Origin: G963666935 sp963666935
GTDB taxonomy: Bacteria; Bacillota; Clostridia; Christensenellales; CAG-138
Length of the DNA: 64,000 nucleotides
Direction of reading: 5' to 3'
NCBI GenBank assembly: GCA_963666935.1
Contig: OY762936.1
Location: 372,001 to 436,000 of the forward strand
In this document: piece by piece, positions 51,608 to 60,849 of the stretch
Layout: each line of letters begins with the position of its first letter
Position numbering within the stretch: position 1 is the stretch's first letter
Position numbers and translations under genes: made by a program
The notes under the pieces: model-generated
The model's database searches: none
What the model saw: the letters and a program-made list of their open reading frames with translations, nothing else
What the model was told of the DNA's origin: nothing

Positions 51608-54079
51608 TTATTTGCTGTAGCTGTCACAGGGATCCAGCGCAAAGCTGAAAAAGCTGCCCTGTGAGGTATAGCTGTAAATGGCTTCTTCCGTATGGCCCTG
51701 CTTTTTGGACGCTTCGGTAACGGGGGGAAGATCGTATGTGATACCTAGGTTGCAGTCATATTCACCAAGGCTGTACATATGCTGAAAGCCTTCCGTTGAT
51801 ACGGGTGCTGAGCATCCGGGCAGAGGGATCCCCACATACGGTTCAAGGATTACGGGGACACTCAAGTGCTGACCGGGGGCCAGCGATGGAATTTCCATGC
51901 CGAAAACAGGCTTGAACAGGCAAACATAGGAGGAGCCGTAAAGGGCATACAGCCTTGTTATTGTTGGATCAAATCCATTTTTGCTCATGTCCATAAATTT
52001 ATCCATCGTAAACGAAAGCTTCCCTGCCGGCGTGGGCTCGCTATAGGGATTATAAAGCTCGATCGTCAGGTAAGCGGGCTTGTAAAGATAATCCGGGTCA
52101 AGCTTAACGAAATCCCAGTTCATGGGGTTGGGTGAGGCTGACTTGGCAGAACTGGTCAGCTCGTCCCCAATCTTTCCGGCCAGCTCCTCGGCGCCATATG
52201 TGATGATGCTGTCGGCCGGGATCCCTGCTTGCTCCATGGCAACGGTCGCCAGATAATCGGTGCCCATGTTTGCCAGTTCGTCAAAATTGGGCAGAGAGGG
52301 AGGGATGCCGATGGAAGCGAGCCCGTAGTCGGCAAGGGCTGTCAAAGCTGTTCGCATGGGCCCCTGCCAGGAATCGGGAAGCGCCGATACGGCGATATTG
52401 ATAATGCCTGACTTCAAATCAGCATACGCATTGCTGATCCAATTGACAAGCTTGGCTGCAAAATCGGCAATGCTGCCGAAGAAATCTGTGATGGCGTCCC
52501 AGGCCTCTTCCCACCAGGATTTATTCTCGGGGTGCGGGGTAAAGTCAATCTTTGTACCGACAGGATAGCCGGAATACGGACTGTTGCTGCCAAAGCCCAT
52601 AAAGACCTCCTTTTCGGTGGGCTGGCGAGTGACAATGTAATGGTATTGCCAGTCCGATGCCTCCCAGCGTACCGGCGTAAACGATAAGCTTTCAATGGTG
52701 GGCACTTCTGGGCTGATTTTGATCTCCGGATAATATTTAAAGTCTCCCGCCTGATATTTGCCATAGTTTATGATGATCGTTTCGGAATACGAGGCGCTTG
52801 CCGTTCCCGGCTGCGTGCCTTCGGTCATCGATATGGCGCGGACATAATAATGGATATATTCATTGTCCGGCAAGGCGCTGTCGGCCGGGACAAACTGCGA
52901 AAAATCAAGGCTTATACCGTATGAATTGACATCGCCTAGCGCTTGAAAAATCGAGTCGGCGGCGGTTATGCTTGTCTCATAGACGAGGCCCGGCGTGTTA
53001 TTCCAGTCGCCTGCCGCAAAATCCGAAAGGCCGACTTGCAGCAGCAGCTTCTGCGTATTGGTAGGAAACCCTGATGGCAGCACGGAGTATGTTTTTGAAC
53101 CGGTATTGAGCATCGTGACTTCGGACATATCTCGGAAATCATTTGGGAATTCGCCGTTATACGTTACCGTGCCCGAGTCTCTGGCTGGCATCAACGAGAA
53201 CTTCACCGAAAATTTCCGAATCAGGCTGCTGGTTGCCTTTGCCGGCGTTGGATCGCCATATAGTATGGGCAGTCCGGTGCCTGCGTCTGAAATACTGACG
53301 CCTGTGCTGTCCACTGGAAACGCGCGCACGTAATAGGTACGCAGCGGTATCGTAGTTTGCTTCCCCAGCGCTGTTGTGACACCGGCTCCTGATATCTGAA
53401 AGAGTAGGTTCCCGGAAGCTCTGAAAGTGTACTTGCTTAGTTGCGGATGAAAAAAAGCAGTTTCCGCAGCATAAACTTTGGAGAAGTCCACGGTAAGTGA
53501 CTTTGCCGTGCCGGAGAGTTCACCGCTTTGCAGAAGGCAGCCGGGTTTGTCGGACGATGTCGCCGGCCCGCCGGAAAACGGGAAAAGGGAGACCTGCCAT
53601 ACGATCTTGCTTGCGGAGACGTCCTGATTGAACTGAAAGTTGAACGTCTTTGTTTGGTCGCCGTCGGGCGTTATGACACATGTCCACGGTGCGCCGGACG
53701 GTGTGCCGGCATCGAACCCAGTTTCAACTACGAGTGAAATTGCGGGGTGATATTCTGGCGAGAAAATACGATTGGAAAAATCGATCTGATCTAGCTTTTC
53801 TTGCGCAGTAAGGGTAGATTCATCCGTGCCGATCAAAGAATGAATAAAATCGTTCTGATCACTACTGAGGCCCGAACTTTTCTCTTGCGTATCTGTCTGC
53901 GCCAGAGAAGGGGCGGGCGTAATGGCCGTATTGCTGCCTCCCTCCGTTTGTGCTTGAACCTGAGAAGAACTCGGCGTATTGGCCTCGCCCATCTTTATCA
54001 GAATGAATGCCGCAGCAAATGCCACAATGATAATTGCAACAATACCTATAATAAGGCCTATGCGCTTCTTTTGTTTCAT
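51608..54079 (-). CDS. Large membrane-anchored surface protein of unknown function
   Basis: 823 residues. A single N-terminal membrane helix (about 7-30) precedes a low-complexity Ser/Thr/Gln linker (about 33-75). Beta-rich domains with repeated YYVRAFPVD / YYVRAISMT elements follow (about 100-430). A helical, tryptophan-rich section (about 495-640) contains WWEEAWDAITDFFGSIADF and then SIGIPPSLPNFDELANMG. The C-terminal part (about 660-823) is beta-rich again with a few Cys. I do not recognise a family. The helical section resembles amphipathic, possibly membrane-active segments, which is speculative. GGAGGAATTCTG precedes the ATG. Confidence 0.65.
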   Translation of the reverse strand: MKQKKRIGLIIGIVAIIIVAFAAAFILIKMGEANTPSSSQVQAQTEGGSNTAITPAPSLAQTDTQEKSSGLSSDQNDFIHSLIGTDESTLTAQEKLDQIDFSNRIFSPEYHPAISLVVETGFDAGTPSGAPWTCVITPDGDQTKTFNFQFNQDVSASKIVWQVSLFPFSGGPATSSDKPGCLLQSGELSGTAKSLTVDFSKVYAAETAFFHPQLSKYTFRASGNLLFQISGAGVTTALGKQTTIPLRTYYVRAFPVDSTGVSISDAGTGLPILYGDPTPAKATSSLIRKFSVKFSLMPARDSGTVTYNGEFPNDFRDMSEVTMLNTGSKTYSVLPSGFPTNTQKLLLQVGLSDFAAGDWNNTPGLVYETSITAADSIFQALGDVNSYGISLDFSQFVPADSALPDNEYIHYYVRAISMTEGTQPGTASASYSETIIINYGKYQAGDFKYYPEIKISPEVPTIESLSFTPVRWEASDWQYHYIVTRQPTEKEVFMGFGSNSPYSGYPVGTKIDFTPHPENKSWWEEAWDAITDFFGSIADFAAKLVNWISNAYADLKSGIINIAVSALPDSWQGPMRTALTALADYGLASIGIPPSLPNFDELANMGTDYLATVAMEQAGIPADSIITYGAEELAGKIGDELTSSAKSASPNPMNWDFVKLDPDYLYKPAYLTIELYNPYSEPTPAGKLSFTMDKFMDMSKNGFDPTITRLYALYGSSYVCLFKPVFGMEIPSLAPGQHLSVPVILEPYVGIPLPGCSAPVSTEGFQHMYSLGEYDCNLGITYDLPPVTEASKKQGHTEEAIYSYTSQGSFFSFALDPCDSYSK

Positions 54080-54375
54080 CAGAATTCCTCCCTGTTATAC
54101 CGCGAATATACCCGAGTTTTTTGTTTCAAACCTCTGTATTTATTTTTTTACATAAAACAAGATGAATTAATTAATATGTAATTGCTGGCAATGTGAACTG
54201 AAATTACTATATCATATTTGTCATATATTTCAACCAAAAGCGGAGCGGGTTGGGAAAGCGCTCCTCCAAGATGCCAGGGACATCAGCCAGCAGAGCCGGT
54301 GCGATTTTGGGCGACATCGCAAGGGCGTTTCCCGCGTATTTGTCAGCAGCCTTTGCCAAAAAAATACATAAAATG
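54080..54375. other. Intergenic region with a possible short remnant
   Basis: About 300 bp between divergent genes. On the minus strand 54207-54389 is an open stretch of 60 codons (NALAMSPKIAPALLADVPG) that looks protein-like but has no ribosome site and no recognised homologue; it may be a relic. I find no riboswitch by eye. Confidence 0.35.
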
Positions 54376-54404
54376 TTGTATAAAGTCAATTGAAATGTTA
54401 TAAT
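54376..54404 (+). promoter_or_regulatory. Sigma-A promoter
   Basis: TTGTAT (54376-54381), a 17-bp spacer and TATAAT (54399-54404) lie about 90 bp before the GGDEF/HD-GYP gene. Confidence 0.65.
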
Positions 54405-54495
54405 TTAAGCATGTAAATGGCCAAAAACAAAGATAAAGATATTGTATAAATTCAAAGATACTCTACAAAAGTAAATATTGAAGCGGAGTAATGTA

Positions 54496-56580
54496 ATGAA
54501 CGTATTTTCACATTTATTGCTTTTTTGTAGCATGATCTATCTTGTCATGGGCATTGTTATGCTCCGCTATGATAAAAAATCTGCGCTAAACAGGGTTTTT
54601 TTTGCACTGAATCTAAGTCTTTTCGTGTGGTCGTTTTTTATTGCCGTTTCAACTGTCTCGCCTGACAAAGCGAGCAGTTTACTTTGGAGTACGGTAGGTT
54701 CGCTTGGATATTACACCTTTGCAAGTATTTCCATTCATTTCTTTTTATTGTATGCAAAAAAGGATAATCTTCTTAAAAAATGGTGGATATACTTAATACT
54801 TTATTTACCTGCGGCAGTTTTTCTATTTCAGGCAATAAAAAATAATTTATTTATTAGTGATTTGATTTATTCTCAATACGGCTGGATACCAATTTATAAT
54901 GTGACATCAATATGGTTTTGGAGTTTTTTTGGTTCCATAGGATTGTCGGGGATATTAAATATATTTATATGTTTTTCGGTGCTAAAAAAAGCCGGGTCAA
55001 TCAGGGAACGAAAACAGGCTCAAATAATATTAGCAGCGGCCTCAATTTCCTTTGTCGCTGGTATGGGGTACAACATATTTGCGCAAATCATCATCAAAGC
55101 CCATATTCCGGATATTACGGTAGCCTGGCTGATGATTTGGCTGTTGGGCATTCTATATGCAGTTGTAAAATATCGATTAATGATTCTGTCGCCATCCCTT
55201 GCTGCTGAAAGTATTCTGAAAACAATGATTGATTCACTGGTATTGGTGAATCCCCAGGGGCTGATTTCATATGCCAATTCCGAAACATTGTCTCTTTTAG
55301 GATATAAAAGAACCGACCTGCTCGAGAAGCCGTTCGAAACACTTTTCCCCATGAAAGTAAAAGCAGAAATGCAAGACCTCATAAAAACTTTACAGCATAG
55401 TTCTGTTCGCAATAAAGATACGTTCTTCCTTTCCAAAGATAACACTCAAATACCGATTCTTTTCTCCGCTTCTATATGTAAAGATAATTACGGGGATTAC
55501 TTGGGCTTTGTCGCGTTATCAAGAGATATTACGGAATATAAGCAACGGGAAGAAGAAATTAAGTTTCTAAGTTATCATGACCAGCTCACCGGATTATACA
55601 ACCGAAGGTTTTATGAGGAAGAATTAAAGCGGCTTGATACAAAAAGGAATTTTCCCATTTCGATTATGATGGGCGACGTGAACGGATTGAAAATTGTCAA
55701 CGACTCCATCGGGCATGCAAAGGGGGATGAACTCATTAAGAAGGTAGCGCGGGCCATGAAAAAGGCATGTCGGGCAGACGATATTATCGCGAGACTTGGC
55801 GGGGATGAATTTGTTATGTTGCTTCCCAAAACGGATGTTGCCCATGCTGAGAAGATCGTTGCGCGCATCAATAAGCTGCTGACCAAAGAAAAAGTGGACA
55901 ATCTGGATATCACGGTATCTTTTGGCTGTGCAGCCAAAAGGAATGAAGCGGAAGACATACAGGATACTGTCAAGGATGCGGAAGACAAAATGTATCAATT
56001 CAAGCAGCTCAACAGTTCAAGGCGGAATACGATTGACCTGATCATGAATGCACTGTTCGCAAAGAACCACCGGGAGATGCTGCATTCAAAAAGAGTCGGG
56101 GAACTTTGCGAAGCGATTGCGCTCAATATGGACTTTTCAAAGGAAGTGGTCAACAAAATTAAAATAGCCGGCTTGATGCACGATATCGGAAAAATCGGAA
56201 TCGACGACAGAACGCTCAATAAGACTGGCGAGCTTGATCCTGATGAATGGGAGGAAATGAAAAAGCATCCAGAAATGGGTCAGCGGATATTAAGCGCAGT
56301 CACTGAATTATCGGAGATCGGCGATTATATTTTTGAACATCAGGAAAAATGGGATGGAACGGGGTATCCCAAGGGCCTTAAAGGGAAAGAAATCTTGATT
56401 CCGGCAAGGATTATATCGGTTGCAGACGCTTATGATGCAATGACCACGCCGAGAAGTTATAGAAAAGCACTCAGTGAGGAAGCGGCCATAAAAGAAATCA
56501 AACGGTGCGCAGGCAGACAGTTCGACCCCGTGATTGCGAGAATATTCATTGAAAAGGTCTTAAGGAAACCATGGGAATAA
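54496..56580 (+). CDS. 7TM-PAS-GGDEF-HD-GYP cyclic-di-GMP enzyme
   Basis: 694 residues. An N-terminal 7TM sensor of the histidine-kinase 7TM type (about 1-225), PAS (about 235-355), GGDEF (about 365-520) with intact RLGGDEFVML, and HD-GYP (about 525-690) with HDIGKIGID and the HQEKWDGTGYPKGL signature. Both synthesis and hydrolysis sites look intact, so net activity may depend on the sensor. The ATG at 54496 has GGAG 7 nt upstream, better than the TTG at 54478. It is monocistronic, with a promoter and a terminator. Confidence 0.9.
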   Translation: MNVFSHLLLFCSMIYLVMGIVMLRYDKKSALNRVFFALNLSLFVWSFFIAVSTVSPDKASSLLWSTVGSLGYYTFASISIHFFLLYAKKDNLLKKWWIYLILYLPAAVFLFQAIKNNLFISDLIYSQYGWIPIYNVTSIWFWSFFGSIGLSGILNIFICFSVLKKAGSIRERKQAQIILAAASISFVAGMGYNIFAQIIIKAHIPDITVAWLMIWLLGILYAVVKYRLMILSPSLAAESILKTMIDSLVLVNPQGLISYANSETLSLLGYKRTDLLEKPFETLFPMKVKAEMQDLIKTLQHSSVRNKDTFFLSKDNTQIPILFSASICKDNYGDYLGFVALSRDITEYKQREEEIKFLSYHDQLTGLYNRRFYEEELKRLDTKRNFPISIMMGDVNGLKIVNDSIGHAKGDELIKKVARAMKKACRADDIIARLGGDEFVMLLPKTDVAHAEKIVARINKLLTKEKVDNLDITVSFGCAAKRNEAEDIQDTVKDAEDKMYQFKQLNSSRRNTIDLIMNALFAKNHREMLHSKRVGELCEAIALNMDFSKEVVNKIKIAGLMHDIGKIGIDDRTLNKTGELDPDEWEEMKKHPEMGQRILSAVTELSEIGDYIFEHQEKWDGTGYPKGLKGKEILIPARIISVADAYDAMTTPRSYRKALSEEAAIKEIKRCAGRQFDPVIARIFIEKVLRKPWE

Positions 56581-56595
56581 CCCCCAAGAAGAGGT

Positions 56596-56640
56596 AATAA
56601 AAAACCCTGTAGCTTTGGTAGTTATAGGGTTTTTTATTAT
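56596..56640 (+). terminator. Rho-independent terminator
   Basis: AATAAAAAACCCT pairs with AGGGTTTTTTATT, with further T residues downstream. Confidence 0.85.
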
Positions 56641-56737
56641 GGCAAAGAATATGTGCTTGCTAAGATGAACCGCGAAAAATGTAGAGCAGAGACGCGTGCA
56701 CTTCATTTCAAAAGTGCCTGCCGCAAACGTCTGCGCC

Positions 56738-57322
56738 TTACAATAGCATCGGCTGCAACTGTATGCCGCTTAGTGCCGCAATGGCGGCCGGCATGATTTT
56801 ACCCATATCCGCCACCAAGGAGTTTGGCTTTTTCATGGCATTATCCTGTCTGAAGGGAACAAAATAATACCCTTTTCGATTCAGAAGCGTTCCGATGTTT
56901 GGTGCGTTGGCCGATAGCGCGTCGTTTGTGGAAATCGCCAATAGAACGGGGCGCTCGTTTCTTCGCTGCGCTTTGCACGCCATGGTAACCGGGGTGTCCG
57001 TTATTCCGCATGCCAGCTTCGCCAGCGTGTTACCCGTACACGGTGCAACGATGATGATATCAAACAGCGCTTTTGGCCCAATGGGCTCTGCCTTCACAAA
57101 TGAATCAATAATCTCATTCCCTGTGATCTCGATTAGTTTGTCTTTAAATGCCTGGGCGCTGGTATATGAGGTGTCAATGCTGGACGCGTTGAAAGATAGG
57201 ATGGGCGTAACCTTGCCCCCCTGCTCCACAATCGCCTTTAACGGTTGTAAGATTGCTTCAAATGTGCAAAATGAAGCGGTTACCGCAAACCCAATGCGCT
57301 TATCGAATAATGTTTCATTCAT
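56738..57322 (-). CDS. dpaB: Dipicolinate synthase subunit B
   Basis: 194 residues, a flavoprotein-fold (Flavoprotein/HFCD-like) protein. It starts LFDKRIGFAVTASFCTF and contains IIIVAPCTGNTLAKLACGI and the SANAPNIGTLLNRKGYYFVPF segment typical of SpoVFB. With subunit A it makes dipicolinic acid, the spore-core chelate with calcium, in the mother cell. One base separates it from dpaA. Confidence 0.92.
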   Translation of the reverse strand: MNETLFDKRIGFAVTASFCTFEAILQPLKAIVEQGGKVTPILSFNASSIDTSYTSAQAFKDKLIEITGNEIIDSFVKAEPIGPKALFDIIIVAPCTGNTLAKLACGITDTPVTMACKAQRRNERPVLLAISTNDALSANAPNIGTLLNRKGYYFVPFRQDNAMKKPNSLVADMGKIMPAAIAALSGIQLQPMLL

Positions 57323-57323
57323 T

Positions 57324-58028
57324 TTATGACCTCCCTATCCTGTCAGTTATTTCCTCGTACATAGATAAAGCCGCTGAATATGGGCTAAATTTACCGGGCA
57401 ACCTGCCTGCTTTTATAATCCGGACTTTGGTTTGATTTTGGTTGCAGCATGGTTTGCTTGCAAGCTCAATCAATATGGCGCCTTTTGGTGCGCTTTCAAA
57501 TAAGGCGTCTTGCAGGATTTGAGCGGGTATCGTATTCAATATGATGTTGTATGGCAGCGCCTTAAGCCCGCTGAGCGGCACATAATTGAGCCCTTTTATT
57601 TCAGGCCGTTCCTCTTCCTTGCAACATACCGTAACGTTTGCCCCGATTCTTAAAAAAAGATCACTGACGGCCTTCCCCAAGAATCCATAGCCCAAAACAA
57701 GAACATCGCTATTGCAGACGGTATGATTTGTTTCAGAAATTGCCATTGACAATGCCCCCTCCGCAGTGGCAATGGAATTCTTCTTCATGTATTTTTCGCT
57801 GGGTTCATATTTTTCTCGACCGGCCGCTTGGATCTCTTCTTTCGTTCCGTTTTTGCCTCCAAAAATCAAAGCGCCAGGCCTGGAAAAATCAATATTGTCA
57901 AAAATCTCTTCGTTGGGGCTAATTACAAGCAAATCGGCATCCTTTTCCTGCTCCCAACCGGCTTCTATTAATAGTTCAGCCAAATATGCATTTCGGCGGT
58001 CCTCTCCGAAAATCATGAATTTCATCAA
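57324..58028 (-). CDS. dpaA: Dipicolinate synthase subunit A, short form
   Basis: 234 residues. An N-terminal dipicolinate-synthase domain is followed by a Rossmann domain with VLVLGYGFLGKAVSDLF (about 108-124) and LNTIPAQIL. The C-terminal GRLPGKFSPYSAA matches the family's GLPGxxAPxTA. It is about 60 residues shorter than Bacillus SpoVFA, mainly in the first domain. The start may be ATG at 58025 or TTG at 58028; GGAG lies upstream. It forms an operon with dpaB, downstream. Confidence 0.88.
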   Translation of the reverse strand: MMKFMIFGEDRRNAYLAELLIEAGWEQEKDADLLVISPNEEIFDNIDFSRPGALIFGGKNGTKEEIQAAGREKYEPSEKYMKKNSIATAEGALSMAISETNHTVCNSDVLVLGYGFLGKAVSDLFLRIGANVTVCCKEEERPEIKGLNYVPLSGLKALPYNIILNTIPAQILQDALFESAPKGAILIELASKPCCNQNQTKVRIIKAGRLPGKFSPYSAALSMYEEITDRIGRS

Positions 58029-58173
58029 ATCATTACTTCTCCGATCCTTTTTTATATAATATTCAAGAGGCGATAGGGATGTTAGCAGTAAACAGTGATT
58101 TGATGGAGGCGATGTGTTTCAGATGAGATGAATCCTTTTATAAAAGGCGTTTCAGTGCAGGCAAAAACGTACA

Positions 58174-58204
58174 TTTAAGGATTGCGCAAAGCGCAATCCT
58201 TAAA
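58174..58204 (-). terminator. Perfect 14-bp hairpin after asnB
   Basis: TTTAAGGATTGCGC and its exact complement with AAA loop, 20 nt past the asnB stop. On the minus strand the sequence after the stem is only moderately T-rich, so termination is likely but not certain. Confidence 0.55.
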
Positions 58205-58224
58205 ATCAGGCAATGGCAATAAAT

Positions 58225-60069
58225 TTATAACAAATGATACTGTAGCATCCAGTCGTTGACCTGCAGCATATAAGCAACCATTTGTGGGCCTGCCATCAGC
58301 TGGCCGAACCACGGTTTCCCGTAATCTTTCGGGGCTGACAAAAATTTGTTTGCTTTCTCCTTGTCGACGAATCTATTAATGGGAGAGTTCTTATCCTGTA
58401 GCACCTGCGAAAACTTTTGCACAAGAAGCTTTTCATATTCCGGGTTATAAATCTTAGGATAGGGGCTTTTCTTTCGATACAGAATTTCATCTGGAAGAAG
58501 ACCCCGGCAGGCATCCCGAAGCAGCGCTTTTTCCATGCCGTTTCGATATTTCATTCGCCACGGCACATTATAAAGGTATTCAATAATCCTATGATCTGCA
58601 AAGGGAACTCTCGCCTCCAACCCGCAGGACATGCTTGCTCGATCCATACGGTCTAATAATGTTGACATAAACCAGCGTAGATTCAGGTAACTGATCTCCC
58701 GCCGGCGGCTTTCCTCGGCACTTTCTCCCGCAAGGCGAGGCACGGATTGGATGGAGTCTTCGTAGCGCTGCCGGGCATACTCCTTCAGATCAAGCGACGC
58801 AATGGTTTCGTCTGTCAGCAGAGCCGTTCTGGCGGCAAAATCGTTTGACCATGGAAAGCCGTCGGTGCGCAGCAGATCCTCCCGGTAAAACCACGGATAG
58901 CCTCCAAATATTTCGTCGGCGCATTCTCCTGTTAAGGCTACTTTGTTTTGCTTTTTAACCAAAGAGCAAAAATACATCAAAGACGCATCCACATCCGTCA
59001 TTCCGGGAAGGTCTTTGGCCCGCATGGCTTTTGGTAGCATATCCGCCAGCAGCTTTTCGTCGCATTCCAAATAGGTGTGATGTAGTGGAAAAGCAGAGAG
59101 CATTTGATCTACATAGGGCCGGTCGCGGGTGGGTTGAAATTGGTTGGAGGAAAAGAACTTGTCATTGTCCGTGAAATCGAAGGAAAACGTGTTGAGCGTC
59201 TGTCCGTTGGCCTGCATAAATCCGGAAGCAACGGCCGTGACGATGCTGGAATCCAGCCCTCCGGATAAAAAGGTACAAACCGGAATATCCGATACCATCT
59301 GCCGGGTAATGGAATCTTGAACCAGATAGGATACGGTCTCCACCGTTTCTTCATAGCTGTCGGCATGGGGCCGGGCTTCCAGCTTCCAATAATTGTACTC
59401 CTTAAGACCATCCGCTGAGAATATGGCGTAATTGCCCGGATGCAGTTCATTAATCCCCTCAAAGACGCCGCATCCGGCGGTTCTGGCAGGCCCAATTCCG
59501 AAAATCTCTTGAAAGCTGTTTTCATCTGCCTGTGGGATGATTTGCGGATGGCCGAAAAGCGCTTTTATTTCCGAACCGAAAACCAGCAAACCGTCGTGCA
59601 AAGAATAAAACAGCGGCTTAATTCCAACCCGGTCCCGGCATAAAAGTAGCCGCTTTTGCCTGCCGTCCCAAATAGCGAAAGCGAATATTCCGTTTAGTTT
59701 CGATATAAAATCAGACCCATATTCGATATAGGAATTTAGAATAACTTCTGTATCACCGGTAGTTTTAAAGGCATATTTTTTTTGCTTCAGTGGCTCCATC
59801 AATTCGTCAACATTATAGATCTCGCCGTTGTAAACAATCACATAATCGGCGTCGTTTACCCTGCGCTTCATTGGCTGCAATGCGCCTGCGAGGTCCCGAA
59901 TGGAAAGCCTTGCATGGGCCAGCCCCACATTGTGATCCAAGTATTCGCCCCTTTGGTCGCCGCCGCGATGCTCAATTTCCTCCCGCATCGCAATCAAAAT
60001 CCGGTTCCATTTCTGCGCATCGTATAGATAGTTCTCCTTAAAATCGCAAAAGCCTGCAATGCCGCACAT
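58225..60069 (-). CDS. asnB: Asparagine synthase (glutamine-hydrolysing)
   Basis: 614 residues. Class II glutamine amidotransferase with N-terminal nucleophile Cys2 (MCGIAGFCDF), so the start must be the ATG at 60069 although the frame is open upstream. GLAHARLSI and YNGEIYNVDE follow. The synthase domain has the PP-loop FLSGGLDSSIV near residue 268 and ALTGECADEIFGGYPWFYR. It converts aspartate to asparagine with ATP and glutamine. CATACTATA lies about 85 bp upstream, resembling a sporulation -10. A sporulation-specific copy (AsnO) is known in Bacillus. Confidence 0.9.
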   Translation of the reverse strand: MCGIAGFCDFKENYLYDAQKWNRILIAMREEIEHRGGDQRGEYLDHNVGLAHARLSIRDLAGALQPMKRRVNDADYVIVYNGEIYNVDELMEPLKQKKYAFKTTGDTEVILNSYIEYGSDFISKLNGIFAFAIWDGRQKRLLLCRDRVGIKPLFYSLHDGLLVFGSEIKALFGHPQIIPQADENSFQEIFGIGPARTAGCGVFEGINELHPGNYAIFSADGLKEYNYWKLEARPHADSYEETVETVSYLVQDSITRQMVSDIPVCTFLSGGLDSSIVTAVASGFMQANGQTLNTFSFDFTDNDKFFSSNQFQPTRDRPYVDQMLSAFPLHHTYLECDEKLLADMLPKAMRAKDLPGMTDVDASLMYFCSLVKKQNKVALTGECADEIFGGYPWFYREDLLRTDGFPWSNDFAARTALLTDETIASLDLKEYARQRYEDSIQSVPRLAGESAEESRRREISYLNLRWFMSTLLDRMDRASMSCGLEARVPFADHRIIEYLYNVPWRMKYRNGMEKALLRDACRGLLPDEILYRKKSPYPKIYNPEYEKLLVQKFSQVLQDKNSPINRFVDKEKANKFLSAPKDYGKPWFGQLMAGPQMVAYMLQVNDWMLQYHLL

Positions 60070-60225
60070 GGTTACCACACCCCTATTGCAAAAAAATAGG
60101 CGCTTACTCCTCATGGAAATAAGCACCTTCGCTTATCTTCTATATAGTATGCGCCGTTCTCTTCAAGTTGCGGGTTTAGCAGATGAATTCGTGATATGAC
60201 CTTGTAATGGTTTGGCAGGTCTGTA

Positions 60226-60849
60226 TTATTTAAACAAAAAAATCAAAGTATTATATGTCATATGTATTATGATAGGAGCCCATAATGACTTCGTACTTTT
60301 GTATAGATAGCCTAAAAACAAACCCATTATAAATAGCATAAAAAACTGAATCATACCTTGCTCAATAATCTGTCTGATATGTAATGAACTAAACATGAGC
60401 GCTGTAATAAAATTAGACCAAGGGAAACTCAATTTACTTTCAAAGAATTTTAGATAAAAACCCCGGAAGGGTATCTCCTCGAATATGCCGGCAAGTATCA
60501 TACCGGTCATGAGTAATGTTTTCTGGATATCAAATATAAAAACATTTAGTTTGAAATTATGGGTAATATAGAATATTGCGAACATTATAATGCTTATAAT
60601 AAATCCCGTTGCAATCGCTTTTAAGTTGAAGCTTAAATCCAGATAGACATAGGGGTTAACCCTAAATACTATTTTAATAAATAATAAGATGGGCAATATG
60701 AATACACCAATATAAAACAAAAAGTTTTTAATAAATTCTGCGGGCGGGTTTAACTTTATTGTGACGCCAATAATAAAAAATATAGTTATAGTATACTGCA
60801 GTGCAATAAAGATCGAAGTTAAGAAAGTTGTCTTAATATCTTTATTCAT
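60226..60849 (-). CDS. CPBP-family intramembrane protease
   Basis: About 207 residues with seven to eight hydrophobic segments. The CPBP (CAAX protease/bacteriocin-processing) motifs are EEIPFRGF near residue 140 and FSSLH near 165, with a later HMTYN. The glutamates and histidines are the metal site. Such proteins cut prenylated proteins or peptides in the membrane. It overlaps the GGDEF/HD-GYP gene's 3' end (start ATG 60849 or 60858), so it belongs to that operon and may process the agr peptide or a receptor (inference). Confidence 0.82.
   Translation of the reverse strand: MNKDIKTTFLTSIFIALQYTITIFFIIGVTIKLNPPAEFIKNFLFYIGVFILPILLFIKIVFRVNPYVYLDLSFNLKAIATGFIISIIMFAIFYITHNFKLNVFIFDIQKTLLMTGMILAGIFEEIPFRGFYLKFFESKLSFPWSNFITALMFSSLHIRQIIEQGMIQFFMLFIMGLFLGYLYKSTKSLWAPIIIHMTYNTLIFLFK

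Noticed and set aside
54207..54389. 60-codon minus-strand frame as a real gene
   Set aside because: No ribosome site, no promoter and no recognised family; kept only as a possible relic within the intergenic entry.
54080..54495. Cyclic-di-GMP riboswitch before the GGDEF/HD-GYP gene
   Set aside because: The conserved GEMM-type core elements were not found on either strand.
60070..60225. T-box leader before asnB
   Set aside because: The gap is too short and lacks the conserved T-box sequence; only small hairpins are present.
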